Of a stretch of DNA of 64,000 bases, positions 22,901 to 33,932 are shown one piece after another. Position 1 is the stretch's first letter. Each line of letters begins with the position of its first letter. The DNA comes from Pleodorina starrii (lineage: Eukaryota > Chlorophyta > Chlorophyceae > Chlamydomonadales > Volvocaceae). Location of the stretch: the NCBI GenBank assembly GCA_030267565.1, contig BRXU01000007.1, positions 124,001-188,000 of the forward strand, written 5' to 3'. Below the pieces are notes generated by a model. That model saw nothing but the letters and a program-made list of their open reading frames with translations. It ran no database searches and was not told the DNA's origin. Made by a program: the position numbers and the translations under genes.

Positions 22901-24920
22901 CGGCGGCGGCGGCGGGGCGCGGCGGCGGCGGCGCGAGCCGCCGGAGCTGTCCGTGGTGGCGGAGGCGGAAGAGGACGACGGCGGCGTGGCGGAGGCGGCG
23001 CGCGTGCTGTACGGCAGCGGCGGCGCCAAGCGGGCCCGGGTGCCCGCCGCGGGCGACGGCGGCGGCGCTGCCGGCACCGGGCGCGGAGACGGCGACGGCG
23101 ACGGTGCAGCGCCGGTTCTGGCGGACATCATTCGGTCGAATATGCCTTGGATACTGGCACCCGTCGCGCGGGGCCGCGCCGTAACCACCGCCGCCGCCGA
23201 AGGAGAGGCCGCCGCCGCCGCCAGGCCCGACGTCGCCGCCGCCGGCACTGGCATCGGCGGCGGCGGCGGCGGCAGCCTGAGCCTGGACGCCCTGGCCTCC
23301 GCCGCTGCCGCCGCCGCCAAGGCCGACCAGATGCTTCTGGAGCAGCAACGGCCCGACCCGCGGGAATTGTCGTACGGTCGTACGGAGCACGAACTGGACG
23401 AGCACCGGCAGCGCCGGACCTCGCCGCCACAGCAGCAGCAGGACGAGCAGCGGCAGCAGCGGATGTTGTTGCAACAACAGATCGCGGAGCAGTTGGCGTT
23501 GCGGGTTCAGGCACAGGCCGCTGGAGCGGCTGGCATGGCAGACGCGGGCGGCGGCGGCGGCGGCGGCAACGGCGGGCGGCTGCCCGCGTTGCGCCCGTCA
23601 CCGGCGCCGCTGTTGAGCCGCTCGCCGCGCCGGCGGGGCGTTTACCAGGACGCAGCGGAGGCGGATGTGTACGGCGCCGCCGAGGTATACGGCGATCGGC
23701 CTCCGCCGCCGCAGCGGCGGCGGCTGCTGGTGGTTCCGGCGACGCCGGAAATGGAGCTTATCGGTCTGACGCCGAGCGGCGGCCTGGACGCAGCGGTGGC
23801 GGCGGCGGCGGCGCCGCGGGGAAGTCCGTACCGCCAGCCGTTGCCGCCGCCGCCGTCATCATTACAGCGCCGCTGCCCAAACATGCCGCCGGGTAACTCG
23901 TACCAGGGGCTCGCTGCCGCCGCTGACGAGTTTGGTGGCGGCGGCGGCGCCTTTGCCGCCGGTCCCGCAGACAGCGGCGATGCTGCAGTACGGCTCGTAC
24001 GTGCCGTACGGGCGCCCCACGACAGCAATGCGGAGCTTCGCGGCGGCGAGGCAAGCTTCGGTGGCGAGGGCCTGGGCGGCGGCGGCGCCCCGTACAGGCG
24101 GCAACCCGCTGTACAAATGCCGCACCGCCAACCGCAGCGCCGTGGTCCGCCGATGTTGTACCCCGGGGACATGGATGTGTCGTTGGCGGATCTCGCGTCG
24201 TACAGCGGCCGACTCGCCGCCGCGGCCGGCGGCAGCACCCGCGCCGCCGAGGCGGAGGCGGCGGCGGGGCTCCGGCGCGGTGGCGGTGGCGTCGATGCCG
24301 GCATGGCCGACCTCGCAAGCCGGGTTGAGCGCTTCGCGGCGGCGCCGCCGGCGCCGCGACCTGCACAGCCGAGCCGGGCCGGCGCCGTCGCGGCGGCGGA
24401 CCGAGCCTCCGCCGCGGCGCTGGGTCGCACGTGGGACCTGCTGCTGCAGGTGCCGAGGGCGCAGACGCGGGCCATGTCGGCGTTGGCGCAAGGTGCTGGC
24501 GGCGGCGACGGCGGGCCGGAGGCCGCCGCCGTGCTCGCCACCTTCCGCGCCTCCCTGACGGCCGTACTTGGCCACCTGAGGCGCGCGCGCGAGGCGGCGG
24601 CGGCGGACTCGGCGGCGGCTCAGCAGCACCAGCAGCAGCAGCAACTGCTGCAGCCGCTGCTGGATAGGCTGCAGCTGGGCGGCGGCCGCGCGCCGCCGGC
24701 GTACGACAGCACCGCCCGCCGCTGCCTGCTTGCCGCCGCGCCGCTGCTGCTCTCGGCGGCGGAGTGCCTGCTGGACTGGTACAACCTGCTGGCGGCGACG
24801 GCGGCGGAAGGTACGGCAGTGTCGTACGCCGCTGAGCTGGCGGACAGCGTGGCGCTGCTGCGGGCGCAGCTGGAGGAGGCGCTGGCGCCGCTGGCGCCTC
24901 CGCCACACCAGGGCGGCTGA
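16992..24920 (+). CDS. Gene B: large protein with two B3-like domains, paralogue of gene A
   Basis: Predicted 2002 residues in six exons: 16992-17105, 17592-19697, 19919-20185, 20632-20857, 21226-22064 and 22464-24920. All junctions keep frame (phases 0, 0, 0, 1, 0). Domain copy 1 (about residues 703-858) starts with CPKVLAPRSGRLGDTKHLVLP, continues with ALPTAIRQGEQPIRVRVRVL, an acidic insertion, then GPGGNRALQ and MYGRRTEYFRLQPD with LELGLG. Copy 2 (about 1145-1290) has KKHLPVPPQILE, GPTGSHGCISLQ and LQVDGAIELALGD. The C-terminus carries the helical module shared with gene A (AAECLLDWYNLLAAT). Between these lie Ala, Gly, Gln and acidic tracts. The likely role is a nuclear DNA-binding regulator, inferred only from the B3-like pattern. 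The 5' exon rests on a strong GTAAGT donor at 17106 and is the least certain part. Confidence 0.72.
19461..19790 (+). repeat. Gene B copy of the near-identical tract shared with gene A
   Basis: Counterpart of 4800-5083 in inverted orientation. It spans the first half of B3-like domain 1, the GCG/GTGAGG splice donor and the purine-rich start of the intron. Elsewhere the two genes align only as diverged protein. Confidence 0.85.
20406..20477 (-). tRNA. trnQ-CUG: tRNA-Gln (anticodon CUG)
   Basis: On the minus strand the segment folds as a tRNA. The acceptor stem is GGTCCTG paired with CAGGACC, and the D arm contains GTCTAGTGGTTAGGAC. The anticodon loop CTCTGAA is closed by CATGA/TCATG, and the T arm contains GTTCAAGTC. 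The anticodon CUG reads CAG, the dominant Gln codon in this GC-rich genome. No intron is present. It sits inside the intron of gene B between 20186 and 20631, on the opposite strand, with A-box and B-box internal promoter sequences intact. Confidence 0.93.
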
Positions 24921-27662
24921 GACAGCGGCTGAGGCTGAGGCTAAAAGAGAAGTCGGCACCCGGGTGTTGGGATTTGCGATCCGGGTCCTCATGAAGCCCT
25001 CCCAAGTGGTCGAGGGAGGGCGGTCGCGGCAGGTGGGTTGGATCTTGGATGTGATGTGGGTGCGTGTTCGGCTCAGGATCGGAGAACGGAGATACATGCT
25101 TGTGTGCAAACAGGGCCTTAAACCGGGGGCTGGATTTGGCGCTTGCGGACTGATACGGGTAGCTTTGCTAAGCGGCATCAAAAGGGGTGGTGGTGGTTGC
25201 TGGGGGCTGCAGGGCTCCCGAAGGGTTCGTCTCGGGGGGGAGGGGAGGAGCCAGCGGGCCGGGCCAGCGCAGCCGTGCGCTGCGACGGATACGGCCGGGG
25301 CGAGGGGTGGGCGCTGAGGCGCAGTCAGGCCAGGCCGTCGGCGTGGTGTTGGGCTGCTATATTGGGGAGGGGAGGGGGCCGCCCGAGAGACACATCCCGT
25401 ATGGGAAGCTCACTGGGGGCTTTCGTAGCGTTGCTTGTTCGCTTTGCGTCTTTAGAGGACCGTCCGTGCGTCGTTAGCCCTGGAGGGCCGTAGCGAAGAT
25501 GATTGTGGGTGATTGTCGAACTGATTGAACTTGAACTTGAGAGTTCAATCAGTTTCCGGGGGAAGCAGGGCAGCTCTGTTTGGGGGTTTGTTCCCGGAGG
25601 GCTTCTGTTCTGCTCTGTTCGGGCCTTTGTCTCGTGTGCTCGTGTACTCGTGTGGGAATGTGGAACTGGAGGGAGCACCGTCTGTCTACGGTGGCTTGCG
25701 CGTCGGGGGTCGTGCGTGTGTGTGCGTGCTGCATGTTGCGCGTTCCTGCTCCCACACCAGCTTGGCGGCCTGAGCGTCTCGGCGACCGCGCATGTTGGCA
25801 GGGGGAGCGCAACACGCCGCCGCCGCCGCCGTCGTCTTTGCCCGAGCGAGCCAGACGTCAGATGCTAGAAGACGGGGGAAGACGACGAGTTCCAACGAAC
25901 GAATGAGACGATTGGTTTCCTGGAGCTTCACGGCTCGGGATTGAAGAGGGTCACATTCGGGGTCACACATTTTGGGTGTGTCGTGGTGCGTGTGGAGTTG
26001 GGAGTTGGTGTTTGAGAGTCTTCAAGAGGTGGGTCCGCTTCCCGGTGGTCTCCTGGGGGCGTGATGGGTGGCCCGGAGTAAGGTTCGCTTGGGTGCATCG
26101 GATCGGCGCGGATGTCCGGCCATCAATAACCATCTCCGCTGAAATACGCCATCCGCACAACGGCGTTGCCTTGATGCCATGCGGGTATGTACTGTAGGTG
26201 GTTGTGTGTTGCAAGCGGGTTTTACTGGTGCACGCCCTCTGGTGCACGTTATCCTGTTCCCGCGCACCTCCCTTCAGAGTTTCGGGGAAGGAGGGAGGGG
26301 GAGGGGGCGCCGGAGCTGACCCCCGCTGACTGCTGTGTGGTGTGCCTCAGACGACACCTTGAGCAGACCGTTTGAGCCGCGGACTGTCGCTGAAGCTGGT
26401 ATGGCTGGAATGGCCGTCGAAGGCCGGTATACGATAATACGAACATGCACTTGTCTGGGGCCCGTGTGGGCAATGGCAACACATGAGAAGATATGCGCAG
26501 CAACTAGAATATACCTGTAATACCGGTAAGAACGGCAGCCCACGGATTGTCGGTCGGCAGTTCCACAGCGGGCTGACGTCACGTGATCGCGATCTCCTCC
26601 GCCATGGCACAGCCCAGCCAACCGGTTACTGTGTCGCGCCCTCCGCCGACAGTCGAACAGCATTGAACACCGGGCAGGAGCCTTCCGCCGCCGAGGCGAG
26701 CTGCAGGCTGGCTTGGCTGCTGTTGGGGACCCCGTCAGGTCAGGGTGAGGAGCTGGTGTCGCTGCTGCAGGGTCCGAACCCTGCATGGCGTCAATGCTGG
26801 CCCAACGGGGCGCGCTGTGACGGCCGAACGGCCGGGCGGCCATTTCCGACGAAAGGTGGCCTGCCTTTCTGATGTCGTGATGAGTCAGCTTCCAGGATCC
26901 AGGTCATTTCGTTTGGCTTCAAGGAGCTGGGAATATGTTGTAATATCTTGTGTAGAAGGCTTTCCCAGGACGAAGGGACCATTTAATTCAAGGCTGTAAA
27001 ACGGTTCTTAGGCTGCATTTTGCACGCTTAGTAATGGCTACCCGCCACGAGTGCCCTTTAGCCTTGTGATCCCTTGGTAGCTCTGGACGAACATGGATAG
27101 AACCCGCAACAGTGGGTTTACACTGGTGCAATTTGTAATCGTTCGAGGTCGTCTGGTGCTCTGGTCGTCAGGGTCCCGGAGGATTACCCTCCGAGTTCAA
27201 CGAAAGCAATGGCGGCGGCGGGCGGGCAAGCGGTCAAGATATTGCAGGTCGTTAAACAACTTATAGTCGACTGAAGATGTCTTGCATTGCCTACAGATCC
27301 CTGGAGAGCGATGGATCCAGTGCTGTTGCGGTTGGGACGACAGTCGCCGCAGCGTCGCCGCTCCAGTACACCGCCCAGTCGGTCTATACGCTTACGATAG
27401 TTACTTGATTAGTAAACATGTATGCCTGAAAGCCTTGAGAGAGGGGTAGTCCACTCTCCTGACGCCTCCCAGGTGTAGGCAAGCAAAATAACACATCTGC
27501 CAGGCGAGAGGTTACTCTAGCTCCTATGGTCTCTGAAAAACTTACTCATTGTGTCTCACTTGATCGCCATTAGTGACCTTGACGGCGACCAAGTCTGTCA
27601 TTTGAAATGCAGTGGACCAGTGCGTCTTCCATTCTTGTCACGGCAGTCCACAGGGCTACAAA
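24921..27662. other. Region between gene B and the exostosin gene
   Basis: About 2.7 kb with no supported gene. Reading frames of 80-190 codons exist on both strands but are arginine- or proline-rich shadows without domains or good splice partners. TGTAA words at about 26516, 26994 and 27132 could serve as polyadenylation signals only if gene B has a very long 3' UTR. Confidence 0.45.
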
Positions 27663-30600
27663 ATGACAAGTGCCATTATCATTATTTGGAGCCTGATCCT
27701 TGTTTTGGCGCTCGGCGACACGACCACTGTGAGTGTGTGGCCCCTCCCCTCCTCAGCAGCCCCTGCTCACAGTCTCTAGCCGTGCGAGGCCATGAGTTTG
27801 CCTTTGCCCTCGGCTTCCGTACCGTTCCCCCTCAACCCCCGGGGGGCCTGCATTCGGCCGCCATAATAATGGCTGCGAAACTCCTGTTTGGCGCACCTCG
27901 CCCTTCCTGTAGCCTTACCCCTTCATCCCCCGGACCCTGGAACTCCCAAACCCCCAGCCACAAGATGCCGGTTCGCTGCAGTTGCAAAACCCCAGATCTG
28001 CGCCCGGCAGCAACGCGCTTGCTGACCATTATCGCGGCTTAATAGCAGATTCAGCAACAGCCGCAGCAGCAGCCCGCGAGCAGCATCAGCGGCAGAGGCG
28101 AGCGCTGCTGCACGCCCATGACATCGGTACCCTGCAGCCGCAGCAGCCGCAGCGGCAGCAGCCGGCAGCTGAACTGGGCGACCTCAGGTTCGACAGACAG
28201 CGGCAGATGATGGCGGCGGCGCAGGGCGGCGCGCCGCCGCCACCGCTACCGCCGCCGCAGCCGCCTCCGGCGGCGGCACCGCCGCCCGCGGCGCCTCTCG
28301 CGCCTCCCGGCCGCAAGCCCTGCAGCGAGGCCTGCTACTCGCGGGCCACTTGCAACGAGGAGCTGGGCAGGTGGGGGCCGGAAGGGGAGGGGGCCGGAAG
28401 GGAGGGGGACGGGGCGGTCCGTTTGTCCGTCAGGTTGGCGGCAGGTGGGGTGGGGGTAGTTGGGGGGGGGGTTAGGTGTCCTGGCCGGGGAAGGGCAGCT
28501 GGGGAAGGGGACGGGTCACGGGGCCAGCGCGCTCAGGCAAGCGTCGAGCGTCGGCCCACCCGGCTTCCCCCCCTGTGCCCCCTTGCCCCTTCCCCCTCCA
28601 GGTGCGACTGTCCCAAGCAGCTCACCGGTCCCGACTGCGGCTCCAACACCAGCGCCTCGCACCTGCGCCACTTCGTGCAGTCGGCGGAGGCGGAGAGGTC
28701 GCGACCCATGCCCTGTCTCAACCTCTGCAACGGCCGCGGGAGCTGCCAGCTGGGGGAGTGCGTATGCCAGAGGGGTGCGTGGCTGTGTGTGTGTATGCCT
28801 GCGCGTGGGTGCGTGCGTGCGCATGTGTGCGTGTGCCTGCGCCTCTCTGGATGGGGACTGGGAGCCGGTGGCCCCTCCGCCGCTGTGCCTCTTAACGTTT
28901 GGCTCCCTCCCGAGGGCCACGGCCCGTCGCGTGTTTCGGGCCTCGATCCTGACCGGCCCCTTTCCACTTGCCATCGATGTGGCGGCGTGTGGTGTCCCTT
29001 CCCCGCGTGGGCCCCTTCTCCCCTCGCACCCTGCCTCACCACCCTGCCTTACCACTTCCCCACTCCCCCCCGGTCGGCTCTTTTGCTCATATGTGCTCCG
29101 CCCTCCTCTCCCCGCCTAACCCGTGCACGCGCCGCTTACTGGCCCCTTCCGGTCGGCCGACACCACCTATCGAACGCCCAATTCAACCCGGATCGACAAC
29201 ACCGCGAAGGCTTTTTCGGCGCCGACTGCTCTCTCAGCATAGGGCCCGACGGCAAGCCCGTGCTGCTGGAAGGACTGGGCTACACGCCGCGGGAGCGGCG
29301 GCCGTACATCTACGTGTACGACATCCCACACCGTTACTCGTCCTGGTACGGCACTAGTAGGCAGGCGCTGGTCGGGGTGCACCGAACGGTGCGCGCGCGC
29401 AGCACGGCACGGCACGGCACGCGGGCATGGTTGGCGGGCGGGGGGGTGATGGGGCGTGTGCCGTAGGGCGCCAGCTGCTGACGTTTTGCTGAGCCGGTCC
29501 GCGAATCCCCTTATTCCCCTCCTGCCTCCCTGTCCCTGCTCCCAAGCGCATATCCCGCCTCTTCAACCCCCACCCCCCTCCCCACCCCTATCCCGCCCCC
29601 TCCCCCGGGTTCAGGGTCCGCTCGCTAACGCCCGTCTCCGTCCCTTCGCTGCGCTATCTTTTTACCTACTCCCCCTTTCCCCCCCCCTTCTTACCTACTC
29701 CCCCGCCTCCCCCCCCCGCCCTTCCCCTCGGTACTCTGCATCGACGAGAGTGAGACCCGCCTCCCAGGGCCGCCCTCCCCCGCGTTGCTTCTCTGTCCTC
29801 CCCTAATCTCGCTCCACCCACCCTTTCCTCCCCCTCCCCCTGCCCCCTCCCCCTCCAGGCACAACCCCCGGCGAATGGATCGTGAGGCCCATTGGACCCT
29901 CTGGCAGCGGATGCTCCCCGCCCGGGTGCAGGTGGCGGATGGAGACCAGGCGGTGAGTGAGACCAGACCCTGCATGGACCCAGCACACCCCCCGACACAC
30001 CTGGATCCGCCCCCCCTGGCCCACCTGCCCACCTGCCCACCTGCCTGCCTGACCTCAACGCCGCCGCCTGCGTTGCCTCCCCCACCCCCGCCCTAGGCCC
30101 AACCCTGTTCCCAACCGCCTCCCGCCACTCCCCTGCCGCCTCCTGCCCGCCCGCACCCCCTGCCGCTTCCCGCCCCCCCCCGGCCTCCTCCCCTTCCCCC
30201 CTGCCGCTCCCCCCCCCAGGACTGGTTCTTCATCCCCGTCAAGATGCGCAACACGGCGGATGGCCCCAAGCTGCTCAAATCCATAGACTACATCCGGAAG
30301 CGCTGGCCCTGGTACGACAGGTACGACACTCGTCCCCCATGGTCCTCCCGCCGCGTCCCGTGGTACCCGTGTTTCGCTCGTCATGAGGGTCTCTGGCTCT
30401 CCGGCTGCCTGGCTGCTTTGGCTGCTTTGACTGCTTTGGCTTTATTTAGTCTCTTGGCCCCCTCCCCAATGAAACAACCCCCCATCCGACCCCCCTCCCG
30501 AACCTCCATGCGGATCCGGACCCGAAATGCGGATCCGGATCCAGGTTCCAGGGCCACCGGCACTTTGTGATCCACCTGGGGGACGCGGGGCGGGGGGAGG

Positions 30601-33600
30601 TACAGGAAGCTGTACGACATGCCGCCGACAATATCACGTGGCTGCACCACTGGGGGCTGTACGAGGACTATCCGTACAGCGGATGGCGCGCCTGCCACCG
30701 ACCGGGCAAGGTACGTGTGCGCGCGATCTGCCCCCCTTGCGTTCCCTCGTCCCGGGCCGTTTCAATTACCGGTATCCCCCCTTTTCGGTGTTTCCAGGAG
30801 GGCCTCCCTCTGGGTGATTGTCCTTCTGGGTGCCGCCCGCTCCGCCCCAATCGCTGCATGTACGTACGTGTGAGGAGTGCGGAAACCTCAAAACCAACAT
30901 TCCCGTGCAATGCAATAATGCAGTGGCACCGCAGTACAGTCTGTACAGTACAGCCCCTCGCCCCCCACCCACCCTCGCCCCTCGCCCCTGCAACCCACCC
31001 CACCCCACCCTCCGGACGGGTCTGGGTTGCCTTGCATCGCCCTCCGTCCGTAACATCGCTGCGGTACCGGTATCTTCTTGAATACCCCGCGCCACGGGCC
31101 CCCTCCCGCCTTCGCGCCTTCCCCTCCCCGCCGCCCGCTACAACCCCCAAACCCCCAAACCCGCCCCGCCCCCCTCTCCCCCACCCCCCGCTCCCCCCCT
31201 CATGAAGGACATCGTGATCCCCATCTCCTTCAAGGCCAAGGTCTCCAAGGAGCTGCTCGCCACCTCCCCCCTGCACCCCCGCGCCCCCCACCTGCCGCGA
31301 GACGCCACGCTGTTGTTCGCGGGGCGCATCTGTGGAGACGGACAGCCGCCCGACACCACCGGCACAAAGCCCTGGCCGCACTGCCGTACTGAGAAGAGCA
31401 GCGGATACTCGCAGGGGGCGCGACAGCTGGTGGGAACGGAAGCTAGGGGGGGCGGGTGGGGCGCGGTGTGGGTGGGGGGAAGTGGGCGCGGCGTGGGTGG
31501 GTAGGTGGATGGGTGGGTGGGTGGGGCGGGCGGGCGCATGTGCGGCGGTGGCGTGTCTGCTGTGTGTGTGTGTGTGTGTGTGTATTTTGTGCGTTTGATA
31601 TCGGCGGCGGCGGTTCCAAAGGGGTTTCATCCATAACTTGGGGTTTTAGCGTTGCAGAGCGTGCAGGGGGGGCGTGTAGGCGTTTAGAGGGTTTTCCTTA
31701 CATACGTATCAAGCCGCCGGTCGAAGCCCGGCGGCGCTGTGCTATGCGTGCACGCAGCCCCGCAGCAACATGAACTCCGTTTCGTTCTGTGCCCCGCTCC
31801 GCCCTGCCCTGCACCGCCCTGCACCGCCAAGTCCGTCTTCCGCTTGTTCACCCGCGGCTTGTTTGCCGCCCGCCCACCCACCCACCCACTGCCACCCACC
31901 CACCCACCCACCCACCCACCCACCACCACCGCGCTCGCTTCTCTGCATGCACGCCCGCCTATCTGTCCATGATGGGGGAGCTGTGCAGGTGCACTTTTAC
32001 CACCACAACCGCACGGGCTACAAGATCGTCACACACTCCGAAACCTACCCACTGGACCTGATGCGTTTCAAGTGAGCTGAGAGCGAGCGAGTGCGCGTGT
32101 GTGTGTTTGTGTGCGTGTATATATGTGTGTTTGCGTGTATATTTGTGTATATGTGTGTTTTATGTTTGTGTCGGGGGCGGGGTGGGGCGAGCAAGGCTTG
32201 CGGTGGGGGCAGACACCGATTGTTTGGCCGGGGCTACGTATCCCGATATCCAAACGGTGCCCATCCGTCCACATATCCATCCTTCCGTCCGTCCTAACTT
32301 GGTTCGCAGGTGGTGTTTGGCGCCGTCCGGAGGGGGCCATGGCCACCGCCAGGTGTGTGGAGGGCGGGAGGGTGGGAGGGGGGTGGGAAGGGGTAAGTGT
32401 GTATGTGTGTGTGTGTGTGTCGCTGGCTGGTGCTGGTTGGTGCTGGTGCCCCTCTGCCTGCCCAATGCCTGGCCATCTATCATCACCCGGGCCCTCAGCT
32501 CCCCACCCACCAACACACACACCCCAACACACACACCCTTACACACCCCCCCAGCACACACCCCACCCCCCACTCCCTCCCTCCCTCCCTCCCTCCCTCC
32601 CTCCCTCCCTCCCTCCCTCCCTCCCTCCCTCCCTCCCTCCCTCCCTCCCTCCCTCCCTCCCTCCCTCCCTCCCTCCCTCCCTCCCTCCTCTCTCTCCAGA
32701 CCCTGACCGCCGTCATGGGCTGTCTCCCTCTGGTGGTGAGCGACGCGGTGATGCAGCCCTTTGAGCCGGAGATGGACTGGGGGGCCTTTTCGCTGCGGGT
32801 GGCGCATCAGGACGTGCCGGGACTGCACGGCGTGCTGGAAGGCATCGGGCAGGAAGCGTACGACAAGATGCAGGACGCCGTACAGTGCGCCGCGCAGCAC
32901 CTGCTGTACAGCAGCAGCAAGGGCGCGGTGTTTCAGGAGGACGGCAGGTGGGTTGGGTGGGTCGGTGGGCCGGTGGTAAGAAAAGCGATACCGCAGCGGA
33001 TGGACGACGTAGGCGACCGAGAACCCAGCCAGTAATAATTACCAGACATTGGTGGGTGGGTTGGTTGGGGCGGTGGCGGTGCAGTTGGGTTTTGGGCGTT
33101 GTGGTGTGGTCACAAAGGGCTTCAGACCTGCCCTAGGCTGTTGGGGTCGGTGGGTCGGTAAATCCTCACTGCGGCTTCTGCGGCTCGATCCCCCGTTCCA
33201 TCACAGACGTACGTGCACGTTCTGGTCCGATCCGGCCTAATCTAATCTTCCCCCCTCCCCCTCCCCCTCCCACTCCCCTCCCACTCCCACTCCCCTTCCA
33301 CTCCCACTCCCCTCCCACTCCCTAATCTAACCTTCCCCCTCCCACTCCCCTCCCACTCCCTCCCCCTGCATCGCAGATGGGACGCCTTCGAGACAGTGCT
33401 CGAGATCCTCCGAATGCGACAAACCTACCCCGACCTGCCCCCCGCGCGCTACCTCGCCACCGACTCACGCTTCCGCCTCTTCATGGGCTGCGGCCACGAC
33501 CACATGGCGGAGTACGGAGCAGCCCGCCGCAAGCAGCGCGCGGAGAAGTACCCCGTGCCGCTGCATGAGCAGGTGTACGGCAGTGGTTTCGGATGGGAGG

Positions 33601-33932
33601 CGGTGTACGGCGGCGGCCTGGTGGCGCTGCAGATACGCGTGGCGAAGGAGGGGGCGGCGGGCGGCGGGCGGGCGGGGGTGAGGGAGAGCGGCGGCAGCGG
33701 CGGCGGCAGGGGCGGGGGCGGAGGGGAGGGAGCGGCGGGGGGCGGGCAGGGGAGTGGTGGGAGCGGAGGAGGGGAAGGAAAGGGAGGTGGGGAAGAAGGG
33801 GGAGGTGGGGAAGGAGGGCGGTTGCCGCTGTGTAGCGTCAGTAAGTGGGACCCGCCGGTGGAGTGGTGTGACTGCCAGGAGACGTACAAGGACTGCTTCG
33901 AGGCGGGGACGCAGGTGGGGGTTGAGCGGTAG
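27663..33932 (+). CDS. EGF-module exostosin-family glycosyltransferase
   Basis: Twelve exons give 758 residues: 27663-27728, 27982-28370, 28602-28774, 29210-29345, 29859-29952, 30220-30320, 30545-30710, 31208-31429, 31989-32071, 32310-32352, 32700-32947 and 33377-33932. Exon 1 encodes a signal anchor (MTSAIIIIWSLILVLALG). A Gln/Ala/Pro-rich stem leads to Cys-rich EGF-like modules (CDCPKQLTGPDCG; CNGRGSCQLGECVCQRGFFG). The exostosin domain starts at RPYIYVYDIP and includes DWFFIPVKMRN, GHRHFVIHLGDAG, LLFAGRICG, KWCLAPSGGGHGHR and GCLPLVVSDAVMQPFE. By family knowledge this is a type II Golgi or ER enzyme that builds cell-wall or extracellular glycans; acceptor and sugar donor cannot be told. 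The tail has a Gly/Glu-rich stretch (33640-33820) followed by a Cys motif, WCDCQETYKDCF. Introns are packed with simple repeats. Confidence 0.88.
31488..31585. repeat. GGGT and GT repeats in exostosin intron 8
   Basis: GGGT/GGAT units up to about 31530, then a pure GT run at about 31562-31583. Confidence 0.8.
31866..31925. repeat. CCCA tetranucleotide repeat in exostosin intron 8
   Basis: About 14 CCCA units, broken once by CTGCCA. Confidence 0.85.
32572..32690. repeat. CCCT tetranucleotide repeat, about 29 copies
   Basis: A nearly perfect CTCC/CCCT run that ends only ten bases before the acceptor of exostosin exon 11 at 32700, so it acts as a giant polypyrimidine tract. Confidence 0.95.

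Noticed and set aside
861..24920. SAND/VARL (regA-like) domain in genes A and B
   Set aside because: The organism and low-complexity style suggested volvocine regA-family proteins, but the SAND hallmarks (a TPxEFE-type strand and KDWK/KNWK core) are absent. The B3-like pattern fits better.
25143..26999. Several 80-190 codon frames on both strands
   Set aside because: Composition is typical of GC-rich shadow frames, without splice partners, motifs or signal peptides.
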